Assembly: GCA_963575745.1 (NCBI GenBank)
Contig: CAUYUJ010012725.1
Location: 58,501 to 122,500 of the forward strand
Direction of reading: 5' to 3'
Origin: Prorocentrum cordatum
Lineage: Eukaryota > Sar > Dinophyceae > Prorocentrales > Prorocentraceae
DNA length: 64,000 nt
Of the stretch, positions 50,646 to 61,759 are shown in pieces; the first letter of the stretch is position 1, and the number at the start of each line of letters is the position of its first letter. The notes below the pieces were generated by a model. It was not told the DNA's origin. It did no database searches and worked only from the letters and a program-made list of their open reading frames with translations. A program made the translations under genes and the position numbers.

Positions 50646-51242
50646 GTGTGCAAGGAAGAACTATCCCTGGCCGCACAATGCACTTCGAAGGTGCAGTCTC
50701 TTTTTGTCGATGCAGTCCAGATCGCACACGACCTATTCCTAGTCAACCGTGATCCTGGCCATGGCCATCTTTATTATTTCTTTTTTCTTGTTGCCAGCGC
50801 ACGAGCATATGACTTGGATGGCCCAGCAATCCCTCGACAATCCGACGGGTCGAGCACGCGACCGCCTTCGGGAGGATTCGGATGTCCTTCGCGCGCAGAT
50901 AGCGTGGACGTGCATTTCTCCTTCCATGACAGAGACCCTAAACATTGCAGGTGGTACGACAAGGAGGTTTACCACGGGGAATATCCGAGCTGCACGAAGA
51001 ACTATGGCCAGAATAAGCTTGCCACCTACGGACACCTGACAAATGCAAGTTTGCCAAACCTTGGAAGCTGCCCGGCAACCGCGGACAGGCACCGCAGGCT
51101 CCTGCCGAACCGCAGCACCGCCACCCGAGGCACAGGCCGCGCCACCACGTGCGCGGCTACGAGAGCCAAGACCTGGCTCCAGGGCTGGCCCCGCAGCTGG
51201 CGCCAGCAGCCGCGATATTACAGTAAGCAGACATGCTGCTGA
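50646..51242 (+). pseudogene. Cys/His-rich segment before the integrase
   Basis: The frame holds RDPKHCRWYDKEVYHGEYPS followed by C, K and N residues and a later GH, giving H-x-C ... C ... H. It is followed by an Arg/Pro/Ala-rich stretch. From memory, dinoflagellate copia proteins have an HxxxGxC.W zinc-binding-like patch here. The overlapping minus-strand open frame is Arg-rich and not credible. Confidence 0.4.
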
Positions 51243-51439
51243 ACCGGCTGCGGAGTCACCTGCATCGAGCGGAGCCGGTCGCTCGGACGATCGCAGATGA
51301 GAGCCAGACGTGGCCGGCAGCATGGGGGGGATCCACCTCCACCACCACCTGCGGGTTACCCTGCTGCGCGCCCACGACTCCCAGACTGGTCGAGGTTCGA
51401 GGTCCAAATCAGCTCACAGAACTGACGATGCCTTGACCC

Positions 51440-52539
51440 AAGCGTGGTAACACGCGAGTTGCGGAAACTACACTTGCGATGGTTCCATGCTAAAGAGCGT
51501 AAGACGAGACTCATCTGAACCAAAGCTGGTCTGGACAGCGTTAGGCTCAACCTGGTCAGAAGGCGTATGTGACGCATGTCGGGGGTGCAGGGCTTGGGAT
51601 AAGCCAGGGCATACCGTTATGCCATATACTGCAATACCTGGCAAGTTCAACGAAGAAGTCGATCGAATGCGACCTGATGTTTTACAAACAGCAATATAGT
51701 ACATGCAATTTCGTTTGTCGCTGCATTCGATATGCTACTGGAGCGAAAATTCCAGACAAAACAATGACCAGTGGTTCAGATGCGTATCTTCAGTGCTGGA
51801 TGCAGTTCGGACCTGCTAAGGTACTCCGATGGGGAGGGTGCCCGCAATAACGACACTGCAAAGGCGGTCTTCAAGGCAAAAGGCACTGAGCTGAGGACGC
51901 GCGCGCGTGGACAACGCGCTAGGGCAACTGAAGCCAGACATGGCATATTACTCCATCTACTTCAAGTCATGGAAAGTGATTTCAAAAAGTTAGATATACC
52001 TCTTGTATTCACTCGACTGCTGCACGAAGCCCTGTGTGCCGCCAGTGCGTTCACCTTGTATAATGAGGTCTCTCCATATAACGCTTTGTTTGGACGGCAA
52101 CCGGCAATGCGTCCTGACCTGCCTGTTCAGGACCGAACAGCCGACAGAGACGTCCGATCATCCTCGCGAACAGGCGATGCGCCGGGCATGCATTGAAGCT
52201 ACCACACAGGCTACGGCAGTAGCCAAGACTAATCGTGCATTACGTACTAAGACAACCATTACCGGTCAGCATTACTACGATGAAGGAGATTTGGTCGACT
52301 ATCATCGCCCCGCAGCTACGAAGGGCGATTGGGGAGGCTGGAGTGGTCCGTTCCCGGTTGTACGGAATGACCCCGGCAGGGGTCAAGTCATTACTCGAGT
52401 GGAAAATTGCGATGTACAAGTCCAACGCGGCGACGCACGACATTCACTTTACATCGAAGTTTTGATAGCCCGAGAGATAGGCTCCGACAACACTGCGCTG
52501 CGGACAGTGTTGACAGTGTCTACCTGCGGGGGGACCTGA
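51440..52539 (+). pseudogene. Copia-type integrase, split over several frames
   Basis: The zinc-binding N-terminus has HLRWFH (about 51471) in one frame and CDACRGC (about 51570-51590) in another, as HH-CC. The core Asp residues are in ECDLMFYK (about 51668) and YSDGEG (about 51820). The Glu is in EARHGILLHLLQVM (about 51932). Then come YNEVSPYNALFGRQPAM (about 52057) and the C-terminal part TGQHYYDEGDLVDYHRP, WGGWSGPFPVVRNDPGRGQV, to a stop at 52539. At least three frame changes and several stops. It would have inserted the cDNA. Confidence 0.65.
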
Positions 52540-53170
52540 TACGACGTCTGGCTATGTTCCCACCAACAAGGGAACGCTTCAGATGACCAGTGCGAGCCGA
52601 CTATCTCCCAAAGTACACTTAACTCCACAATGCCCTATCAGAAATTTCTTCCGCATCGAGAATCTAGTTTCTGTTAGGTCAGCAAAGAGTATTCGCGATC
52701 TCCGAGGGCTTATGCTGACAGCTGCACACTGGTACATCACGACAACGGCGTGAAGCCAGGCTTCCACTACAATGAAGCAGAAGGCACTGCCCTGGATATA
52801 CATGATAGAACTGGTTCAGCACATTCGAGGATCATCATGTGCCGAAAGTCCACTAAACCTCAAGCGGGCTTCGACTAAGATGACAAAGTTTGAGGAACCT
52901 GGCGGACGCACCGACGCAAGACGACAACGCCAGAGAGGCCCCAGAAGTCGAACCAGCACAGGTGGATGGACGGTTCCCTACGATCAATGAGGAATCCGAA
53001 GAGGACCTTGAGGCACATATATTTGGAGGTGTGGTGCACAGAAGTAAGTGAAGACAGGGAACTAGCGGAGGCAACTCCATTAGATGACCTTTACACTGTA
53101 CCCACACATATGATCATTGACAAAAGTACGCTGGTCACGGTAGCTGGAGAACAGCGGGGGCACTTGCCTA
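52540..53170 (+). other. Linker between integrase and RT
   Basis: Mixed frames without a recognised domain. Phrases such as LEVWCTEVSEDRELAEATPL (from about 53020) are coding-like, but frames change. Confidence 0.35.
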
Positions 53171-53171
53171 C

Positions 53172-54190
53172 GTGGGGTCATCCACGCGACTCCGACATCG
53201 AGGAGGCGCGCCATGCTCCAATGGCTCCGCGGCGGAAGACCACAGTTACGGATTGGACTCGGACGAACATGGTCAATATATGGAACTCTGCTTCACTGCA
53301 GAAATGTCAAAGGTGGCCATATCCGAACAGCAGCATAGGAGATCAGATGTCGACCGCGTGACCACCATGCGAGTATATGTCACCGCTGCCGCAGAACGAG
53401 CCGCGGTCGTCGAGGAAGACGACCTCCTCGCGAAGGCCGACAGTCAGGCGAATCCCGTCAAGGTACCAAAGACCCTCTATCTTGAACTCAAGACATGGCT
53501 TGACAACGAGTGTTTCGATATTCAATATAAATCTAAAGCGCCAGACATCATGATATCGAGGTGCGTATATATGAGGAAGTCCGCGAAGAATGAGAAGGGC
53601 GAGATGGAGCGCGCCACCAGACTGCGCCCGGAATTCCGGGGGCTCGTGGACCCGGAGGCTTTCGATGCGGAAACGCTCTCTGGAACAGCGCGGCGGCCGA
53701 GCCAGAGATTGCTCGCAAGCGCGGCAGCGTGCAAGAAGCAATGGATCATTGCTTCCTTTGACATCAACATGGCTTTCCTGAGAGGGTTAACCTATCAGGA
53801 ATTTGCCGAGGCAGCCGGTGACAAGGAACGCGTGGCGTGCTTTACCCGGCCGCCTGGGTCGGCAACGGCGTTTCGATTCTTTCCAGGATTCGAGCACTTT
53901 GACGAGTCGAAGCGCTGCTTGCGGCGCCTCAAGCCAGGCACCGGCACCAAGGATGCACCCAGAGCCTTCTCACTGAAGCTCAGAAGGGCCACGCGAGACT
54001 TTGGTCTCAGACCCGCGTCCTGCGACGAGGAATTCGAGACAAGCAGTGCCCTTTTCAGAGCCTAACATGTTGATGATATCCATATGGCCGGCACTGAGGA
54101 TACCGTCGACAAGCGCGTCAAGTGCGTCGGGGGCACCTTTGGCGAGTGCAAACTGAACATACATTGGCCAATTGCGATGTGACGTGCACA
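53172..54190 (+). pseudogene. Copia-type reverse transcriptase (RVT_2), stop before the catalytic DD
   Basis: An open frame runs to TAA 54063-54065. It holds EDHSYGLDSDEHGQYMEL, LELKTWLDNECFDIQYKSKA, TRLRPEFRGLVDPEAFDAET and motif A, FDINMAFLRG, with Asp at 53760-53762. CLRRLKPGTGTKDAPRAFSL follows. Directly after the TAA the same frame continues HVDDIHMAGTED, with the two catalytic Asp codons at 54072-54077, then CVGGTFGECKLNIHW. The stop sits three codons before the active-site Asp pair, and further breaks follow, so no working RT is made by this frame. Confidence 0.7.
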
Positions 54191-54194
54191 AAAG

Positions 54195-55205
54195 ATGGGG
54201 GCGGCAATGTTACACTGGACCAATATGAATAACATCTTACAGCTCCGTCCTATCCAACATCCTGAACTCACCGGCGCCGACGCTGACTCCAAAGCATCCA
54301 GGGTGGTTGCTGACATGTTCGTCAGCCTCAGAGGCGCGCTCGCTTACGCATTAATCACGGAAGCGCGGTCGATGGCATATGTGGTCTCTCTACAACGCGC
54401 CCAAGAACCGACCAATATTCAAGTGCGGCGACTGAGCGCGATTACCTGGAAGCTGCATGCCTTCCCCATGAAGTTCATCTATCAATCGATGACTCAAATG
54501 GGCGAAGGTGACCTGCGCGGCGACTGGCTATCGACGCCTGAGTGGGGACGCCGACGACGACGTCATAGACTACGGTATTCGCGGGGCAAACCTACTACGC
54601 CGTGAAAACACGCCATCCGGTCAGCCTGTCGTCCACTTGACCGATGCGCATTGCAAATCTCATCGCTTGCAGGTTCGCTCAAGCTACGCAGCAGGAACAC
54701 AACTTGTAGGACTGCTGTCCCACGAGTGACTCCGCGCGAGCTCCATGCAGGGCCATCGACACCCACTCAGTTGAAAGATATACTGGAGTTCGGTGGCCGG
54801 AGCATTCAGGCCACTTTGACCATCGATGCTGAATATGTTTTAAATCCTTGTCAAGCAAAGACAAACCAACAACCGACTGAGTGTAATCTTTTAGGGCACA
54901 TCAGTTGGATACGACAGATGATGGAGCGAGGAATCGCGCACAGCATCCAGTGGTGTGACACTCACGACATGACCGCGGACGGTCGCACAACGGGGAGCAT
55001 TGACAGAGATATGCTCCTACATGCCACGGGAGGCACGCGATCCTTCATGCATGATTTAAAGCGTCATTATCCATATCGGGCTGGCCAAACAACATCGTCT
55101 GAGGCCACCTCAGCTCTGTGCTCGCAAGGCAACTTGCTTGCGGGTTCGCCTTCTTCACGAATCCGCCTTTTGCTGCCTTTTGTGTACATAGTGTTTGCTG
55201 TATAG
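54195..55205 (+). pseudogene. Copia-type RT C-terminus and RNase H, frameshifted
   Basis: Successive frames: HPELTGADADSKASRVVADM, SLRGALAYALITEARSMAYV and SLQRAQEPTNIQVRRLSAIT (54195 to about 54530); GYRRLSGDADDDVIDYGIRG and SGQPVVHLTDAHCKSHRLQV (to about 54700), where the Asp of HLTDA is a likely RNase H metal ligand; then ECNLLGHISWIRQMMERGIA, QWCDTHDMTADGRTTGSIDR and DMLLHATGG, ending at 55205. The phrase DTHDMTADGxTKGSIDR is the RNase H-proximal end I recall in dinoflagellate copia ORFs. Two frame changes. Confidence 0.65.
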
Positions 55206-55209
55206 GGGC

Positions 55210-56315
55210 GGCGGACTCACTTTTCGCCCCCCTTCCCCCCGACTCTAGATGGGACAAAGGTGAGAGATAGCGAGCGTTTGTCGCGGCCGTTTGTGTTCAA
55301 GCGGCCGGCCGCCAACATATGACTGTGCCTCACTGCGAGGCATAGTATTTGCCATCGAGGCCGAAGACACTCTTCGCTTGAGATGGCCCGTCGCTCCCGC
55401 GACGGCCTCTTTCGACTGGGACTATCGTTGCTACGATACAACAGAGGAGGAGCTGCGCTTCGCCTAAGGCGTAGATTCTGACGGGCCTACCAGCCCCTTT
55501 TCAAACTAGTACACCTTTGCGCCACATTCTCGAGCTTGGCCAGTCTCCTCCCGATGCAGATTTTTCTGTGCAGCGGCAGGTTCCGGCGGGTCGTTCCGTG
55601 TTTTGACCCTGCCTCTTTGGGTGCGAAGTGACGGTCGAGCCGCCCAACGCGCGTCGCTCGGTCCTTCGTGCGGGCCTTCCGCCGCACTGCGCGCGCGCAG
55701 CGCACACCTTCGTGCGCTTCGTGCAGTGCCGCCTCGCCGCCAGCCTGCGGGCGGTTGCAGCGTCATGGCCAGCGCTGCCAGGGGAGTTGCGGAGCGCACT
55801 CGATCTGCGCATCCCTCTCTGGACCGGTTCCCCTTTTTCTCCCCTCGTGTTCCTTCTCTCCCCCTCTTCCCGCCCATCCATCATCTCTTTTCCCTTCTTC
55901 ATTCCTCCTCCCCCACCTCTTTGCCTGATCGTCGTCGTCGTCGTCGTCTTCTTCCTTCGGCGACAGTGCCACGTCCTCCGCCCTCCTTCCTAATCTTCCT
56001 CCTCGGGGGCCTGGTGAAGGGCCGCTTGCACTGTACGGTAGTTCCGCCCGCCGTCCTCTTCCTCTCTCCGTTCCCCCCTCGCCCTCCTCCCCCTACTCCG
56101 TCCTCTTCCCTTCTCCCTCTACGCCCCTCCTCCTCCGTACCTCGCGTCAGCGTCCTTTTCCCCCTCGCCCCGCGGGCGCGCTGAAGGACAGCTTGCACAA
56201 TGCGGTGGTGGCGCACCTTCTGCAGACAGGGCGCGCCCCGCCCCCTGGCCAACGATGCGGATCCTCCACCCCCCATCGGCCTCGTCGTCCCCCTCGGCCT
56301 CGCCTTCCTGCCGTT
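55210..56315. other. No gene recognised; possible LTR location
   Basis: If the copia-type element had a 3' LTR it should begin here. I see no match to the sequence at 45.5-46.4 kb. Open frames are Pro/Ser/Arg-rich, with CCTC-rich patches (55850-56150). Confidence 0.4.
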
Positions 56316-56319
56316 GAAA

Positions 56320-56690
56320 TCGCATCTGGGACCCCTCTTGGAGCGCTCTTGGAACGCTCTTGGGGCTGCCTGGGGACCCTCTTGGGTTCCTCCTGGGGCT
56401 CTCTTGCGCCCTCTTGGAGCCATCTTGAAGCCTCGGAGGGCCGTCGAAAGCGAAAAGGCGAGATGTCAAAGCCATTGGTTCCCCAGGTGTTGGAAAGGTT
56501 GTGGCATCTTAGATGGCTTTCTTGGGAGGCTCCGTGGCCACGTGGAGCCACCTTGGGGCGGTCTTTGGGCCTCTTGGAGCATGTTGGGAGCAATATTGAG
56601 GTACCTTGAGCCATCTTGGAGGTCATATTCGGCTCTCTGAGGCCTTTTGGAGCCACCTTGGACCAATACATGCCCTCTGACACCTCGCGG
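56320..56690 (+). repeat. CTTGGG-family repeat, partial copy C
   Basis: CCTCTTGGAGCGCTCTTGG-type units plus a block AAAGCGAAAAGGCGAGATGTCAAAGCCATTGG (about 56448-56480) that resembles the GCCGAAAAGGCGCAAATGCC blocks inside copy A (about 3465 and 3878). Confidence 0.7.
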
Positions 56691-56879
56691 CCCCTGCCCT
56701 CCAGACCCAGGTGACGGGGTACGGGAGGGGTCAAGACACCCTCCCCGCCCGCACGCCGTCTCGCTCACTCCCACCCGCCCTCACAACACAAAGTAGCACC
56801 CTAGCCGCAGCATGTTCAGCGGTCGTCTTTGGATGGGCAGCTACTGGGAACCAAACCAGACCCTAGTACGCGACGCTGG

Positions 56880-57075
56880 GGCGAGGTGCGCCACGCGTGC
56901 CAGGAGCGCCACGCGCGTCAGGTGCGCCAGGGACCTCTGGGGGCCAGGCGTGTCAGACACGCCTGGTACTCCAGATGCGCCACGTGTTTCACGTGCGCCA
57001 TGTGTGCCGCATGCTCCAGCTGCGCCAGGTGCGCCGCGATCGGGGCACGCGCAGAGTGTGCCAGGTGCGCCCGCG
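56880..57075 (+). repeat. GTGCGCCACG-type minisatellite
   Basis: Degenerate units of roughly 15-18 bp (GTGCGCCACGCGTGCCAGG, GTGCGCCGCGATCG). Cys/Arg/His-rich translations are artefacts. Confidence 0.65.
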
Positions 57076-57124
57076 CAAGTGACAGTATACATCGGAATGA
57101 ATGTCGGCCCCCACCATCCTTGTC

Positions 57125-57480
57125 GAAACCAATGCACCATTCGCGGGGGGGTGGCCATCATTGTGCTTGGTGGGCCTGCACAGCAGGCAATCTGCCAGCA
57201 CCCCCGTCGTCCTGGTCAAAAACCACTGCAAAGTGATCGCGGGGTGCCCACGCATGATACAGATTTTACCTCGACGTGCACTTAGTATTCATTGATTGAC
57301 AGGGCTGGTGGCCCTGCGCACAGCAGGCAATATGCGGGCGCCCCGCCGTCCTTGCCACAAAAACTACAAAGTGCTCGCGAGGCCCTGAACATGACCCAAG
57401 CTCTTGATTCAAGGTGCATGTTACAGATGTTGTTTGACAGAGATGGTGGGGGTGGGGTCGTCAGGAGTCCCCGTTGGCTG
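57125..57480 (+). repeat. Tandem duplication, about 160 bp
   Basis: CTGCACAGCAGGCAATCTGC (57176) and GCGCACAGCAGGCAATATGC (57314) begin units that also share CCGTCCTTG/CGTCCTGG, AAAACYACNAAAGTG and a GACAGRGCTGGTGG/GACAGAGATGGTGG end. Confidence 0.65.
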
Positions 57481-57489
57481 CCCGTCGCT

Positions 57490-57795
57490 TTGGTGATGGG
57501 AGTATGTTTTAGCAGGGCACAGTCATGAATCCTTCCCCGAATGGAAGAGGCTCATTAGTGCTAGGAATAGAGGACGGACGATGGACAGGCTCATTAATGG
57601 TCATTACTGTTAGGTTCATTACTTCGACAGGGAAGATGGAGAGGCGGACACCCGCTAAAATCAGCGTCTGCGCCCGTGGCCAGCCAGCCTCTTCGACTGC
57701 CGTGCGGGGGGGGGTCACGGCAGCAGACCAGACACGTGGAAGCCGTTGGGTGGTTCTGCGGGAGGCTTGGGTGCGCGCATGGGAGGCCTTGGGGC
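57490..57795. other. No gene recognised
   Basis: Short unique-looking sequence with no motif. Confidence 0.4.
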
Positions 57796-57799
57796 GTTT

Positions 57800-57930
57800 C
57801 TGGAAAGGCGTGCTGATGCACCGCCAACGTCGACGCTGCAACGCAGGCGCATCGCCGACGCATCGCCGATGTATCGGCGATGCGGCGCGGTCCTCCGACC
57901 CCATCTAGTCCGACCCCATCTGGGAGGTCT
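57800..57930 (+). repeat. MITE-like palindromic repeat, copy 3
   Basis: It holds the hairpin GCATCGCCGAT-GT-ATCGGCGATGC (about 57859-57882) followed by GGCGCGGTCCTCCGACCCCATCTA, matching the right end of copies 1 and 2. GACCCCATCT is then repeated once more. The left end is less clear. Confidence 0.5.
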
Positions 57931-57934
57931 CTAC

Positions 57935-58475
57935 ATAGGTATCTGGATGTTGTCCATCCGAGAAAGCCCCTGGAAGGTTCCTGGGTGAGGCGTGTCGGAT
58001 CTGAGAAGAACCACAGAAGCACCTTGCAGGCGAGTGGTCTCGAGCGGGCGGCCAGAGCTAATGAACCAACAAGCGCACTTCGAGGGGCGCGCGGCGCAAC
58101 CCACAGACGTTGGCGTATCATTCTGAACCTCCGTGAAAGCATCCTTGCCACTCTCAGACTGCGTTACGTTGCTGCGTTGCCACTTCGGGGGGCTCCGTCG
58201 GTCCTGCAAATGGCCGCGATCTCTCGTGTCCGACGCGGGGTCTCCGCGGATTCGAGGCGGTTTCGATTTGGCATCCAACGCGCATTCGACGTGGATCAGT
58301 AGATTCGGCGCGAATGGCGACGCGATGAGACAGACAAGGTCTCCCGAATATGCGTCATCAGTTACGTTCTGGGGGATCTTTGCTACATAGAAATTTTCCT
58401 GGCGGCGCCTCATCACCCCGCCGTCCTCCAGCCACCTCGTCTTCCTCCCGCGCGCGCATGGGATGATTCCTCTCG
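57935..58475. other. No gene recognised
   Basis: No motif. A + frame (57880-58302) begins inside the palindromic repeat. Confidence 0.4.
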
Positions 58476-58479
58476 CTTC

Positions 58480-59340
58480 GCGGGGTGCACGTCCGGAGCA
58501 CGTACAGTCACGTCGTCGTGGGGCCTCTTGGGAGCCTCTTGGGGGCCTCCTGGAGGCCTCCTGGGAGTTTCTTTGGGCCTCTTGGGGGCTTCTTTGGGGC
58601 CTTTCCCCCCTCCCTCCTTTTCATACACCCTCCCCATCTTCCCTTCCAGCGCCGGCTCTAATCATGGGCGCCGCAGTGACCAACTTCCACCTGGCTGGCG
58701 CTGCGCCGCAGTTCGCCCAGAGGGGGGCAAATAACATTACACTCCAGTCGCTGTGTGGTCTTTGGGGGTTTTGGGGGGGCCTTTTGGAGGCTTCTGGGGG
58801 GCTTCTTGGGGGCCTCTTGGGGGCCTCTTGGGGTCTCTTGGGGGCGTCTTGGGCCGTCTTGGGGCGTTTTTGCGCCGTTTCGCCCCTTCGGAGGCTGTCT
58901 TGGGGGCCTCTCGCGGCCGCGTTGGAGCCCTCTTGGGGTCCTCTTGGGCCGTCTTCGCGGCCTGTTGGAACGTTCTGGGGGGCCTCTTTGGGCCGTTTTG
59001 GGGCCCTCTTGGGCCGTCTTGGGGTCCTCTTGGGGGCTTTTTGGTGCGATTCTGGAAAGCTGCTTGGGCCGTCATGGATTCTGGAAAGTCGAAAAAAAGC
59101 GACAACGCTAAGATACGGCAGAAACCATAGGAAACATTTCGGCCTCTGGAGGCGCAGTTGTGGGCGCTCTTGGGGCCCTCTTGGGCCGTCCGTCCTTGGG
59201 GCGTTGGGGGCTCTCTTGGGGGCCTCATGGGCTCCCATTGGGAATATATTGGGCCGTCTTGGGCCCTCTTGCGCCATCTTGGGCCATTTTGAGGACCTCT
59301 TGGAGCCCCCAGAGGCCCAAGAGGCCGAAATTGCTCATTT
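58480..59340 (+). repeat. CTTGGG-family repeat, copy D
   Basis: Many GGCCTCTTGGGCCGTCTTGG-type units; Leu/Gly/Trp-rich on + and Pro/Arg/Lys-rich on -. It includes a AAAGTCGAAAAAAAGCGACAA block (about 59086) comparable to the AT-richer islands of copy A. There is no GGA tail before copy B begins. Confidence 0.75.
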
Positions 59341-59553
59341 TCCATACGTTTTTGTAAGTTTTCAGGGCCCCAGAAAGAGGCGGCCAGTTTGGTACGGCGC
59401 TGTGGCGCGGCTCCCATTTTTTGTATAAATAAACAAATGCTGCAAGTATGGAATCGTTGGGTACATTGGATACGTTGCATTAAGGCGTTCGCCGAAAAAC
59501 GCTGCCGCTCAGCACGTCACCTCCGGACGTGGATTCTTTGGTTTACGCCGCGC

Positions 59554-61555
59554 CGCCGACCCCTAGGGGAACTGGTGGTTGTGGCCGGTTTCTCCTGAGA
59601 GCCGCTTGGGCGCCTTTGGGGAACTTTTGGTGCCCTTTTGGGCACTTCGTGGGCGCCTATGGAGGGCCTCTTGGAGCTTCGTGGAGGGTTCTCACGGGTC
59701 TCGAGTAGGGGGAGGGCTCGACATGCCGGCTCGGGTTCCCTTCTGGGGCCTTTCTTGCAGCTGTCCAGGGGCTCTTTTGGACCACGCTGGAGGCCTCTGA
59801 GGCCGTCGTCGGCAGCAGTTGCTTCTGCGGCAGACATGTTCAAAGTTCGCCATGTTCGCATATAGGGGAATAGAAGAGAACCCACGTGTACGAACGGCGG
59901 GGATATGTTTTAATTCCACGATAATGATTACCGAAGACGCCTACGGCGAATCACCGCCGCCCCCTGTCCTTGGGGAAGCGCCTATGTGTCCGACAGCTGG
60001 GCTAGAGCTTGGCCAAGCTATCGGACCATGTTTTCCCCGAGTCGGACGGAAAGGTTTCGGGGAACGCGGTAGTGGAGGAAGGGGAGGAAAAGGAGAATAA
60101 GGACACAGGAGAAGGGGCAGGATGCCTTGTTCGGAGCCTCTTGAGGCACTCGTGGGCTCGATTGGACCATCTTGGGACCGTCTTGGAGGCCATCTTGGGC
60201 CTACCTTGGGCTCTCTTGGGGCTCTTGAGGGCATTTTGGAGCCCTTTTGGGGCTTCTCGGGAGCTTCTTTGGCCGTCTTATGGCGTTTCTGGCCCGTCTG
60301 ACGCCGTCGGGATCCGTCTTGGGGGCCTCTCTGAACCGACTTGGGGCCCTCGTCTGGAGAGAAAACCTTTGCAACCACCTCTGGGCAATCCTCCCGGGGC
60401 CCCAACGGGACGCGCCGGAGCCCCAGGGGGAGTTCTTCTGGAAAAAGAACCAAAACCGAAATCGTCTAGCACGCCAGGCACCCCTGTGATGAATCGACAG
60501 GGGGCCGCGGATCGACTAGCCTTCGGCGCATCCCGCCACCGCGCCCGGGCTGCGGGTCGGAGGCCACGCGGGTGGCGTCCCGGGCGCGTTTTGGAAGCAG
60601 TTTTTGGATATCCTGAGAGCCTCCTGGGGCCCTCGTAGGAGCTTTGTGGAGCCTCGCGGAGCTCCCTGGGAGCCTGTTGGGGGCTCCTTGAGACAACTGG
60701 GCGGCGGTTCGGGTTAGAAGGCTCGGAATGTCCGTCAGTCGGAAACTGGAACATATACATCACCAGTGGCGGGCTGTTTTTCAGTCCCAGGACTTTTTGA
60801 GGGTCGGCGACAACGCTGGGGTGGTGTTGTGAATACTTTGGTTCCCCGAGTTCCCGGGAAACAGCGGAACATGTGTGCAACAGGATCCCGTATACACCGA
60901 GATCCGTTCTCCTGTGCAAATTTCAGTGCAGGACTTGAAAAAGCGTCGGTGTCTATAAAGAGTTCGGTTCCCTAGTCTGGGTTCCCCCTCTGAACCCACT
61001 CTTGGGGCTGTCGCGGGGCTCTCCTTGGCCGTCGTGGAGGCTTTTTGAGTGGTCTTGGGGCCCTCTTGGGTCATCTGAGAGCCCTCTTGCGGCTAACTTG
61101 GGCAGTCTTGGGGCGACCCAGGAGGCTTCTTGGGCTGTCTTGGACGTTGCGATCACACAAGAGGCGAATGTGCTAAACATGTTGGTTTTCGAATGGAGAT
61201 GGGGCGATGTTTGCTCTGTGAGCCCGTCTTGGGACACCATTTGAGGGCTTCCCGGACCGTCTTTGGGGCCTCTTGGGCCGTCTGGAGGCCAGCGTGGGCG
61301 TTTTCGATCGATCTTTTGGCGGCTCGTGGCCCTCGTGGACCATCGAGGGGGTCTCTTGGTGCTCTCTTGGCCTGTGTTGGGACCCTCTGTCCCCCCGTGA
61401 CGCGTTCGGGCCCTCCCTGGGGACCCCCCCCCTCCAAATCGACCCGACCGGGCTCCCGTGGTAGGGGTTTGGGAGGGGGAAGCAGCATGTCACACGCCGA
61501 TGAACCCCAAGGGGTCGGCGGTTTGGGAGGATGAGGAAGCAGGAGGGAGAGAAGA
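59554..61555 (+). repeat. Long dispersed repeat, copy B
   Basis: About 2.0 kb, collinear and in the same orientation as copy A, including the identical 35-bp block at 59932-59966. Offsets between landmarks vary by up to a few hundred bases, reflecting gain or loss of CTTGGG units, while the islands are conserved. It ends in a GGA tract as copy A does. This suggests one repeat family with a defined 3' end rather than random local expansion. Confidence 0.85.
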
Positions 61556-61755
61556 GTAGGAGGAGGAGGAGGAGGAGGAGGAGGAGGAGGAGGAGGAGGA
61601 GGAGGAATGGGAGGAAATTCGACAACGAGGAACAGTAGGGAGAAGGAGGAAGGGGAGAAAGAGACGTGAGGAGGAGGAGGAGGAGGAGGAGGAGGAGGAG
61701 GAGGAGGGATGGGCGGAGAAGGAGGAGGAGGAGGAGGACGAAGAGGAGGAGAAGG
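61556..61755 (+). repeat. (GGA)n tract ending copy B
   Basis: GGA triplets with two short interruptions (61605-61660, 61700-61715). Same position relative to the repeat as in copy A. Confidence 0.95.
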
Positions 61756-61759
61756 TCTG

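Larger units (their letters stand above)
46462..55205 (+). mobile_element. Decayed Ty1/copia-type element with extra domains
   Basis: Successive + strand fragments give, in order: a RING-like zinc finger, retropepsin-like protease, a conserved linker, a methyltransferase-like fold, a Cys/His-rich piece, integrase, copia-type RT (RVT_2) and RNase H. Protease-integrase-RT-RNase H is the copia order. Each part is in a different frame or broken by stops, so the element is inactive as read. I could not find matching LTRs within about 1 kb of either end. Assignments rely on motifs and on recall of near-identical phrases in dinoflagellate copia polyproteins. Confidence 0.75.

Noticed and set aside
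46000-55700. LTRs of the copia-type element
   Set aside because: I compared the regions just outside the recognised parts by eye and found no matching ends; a self-alignment would decide.
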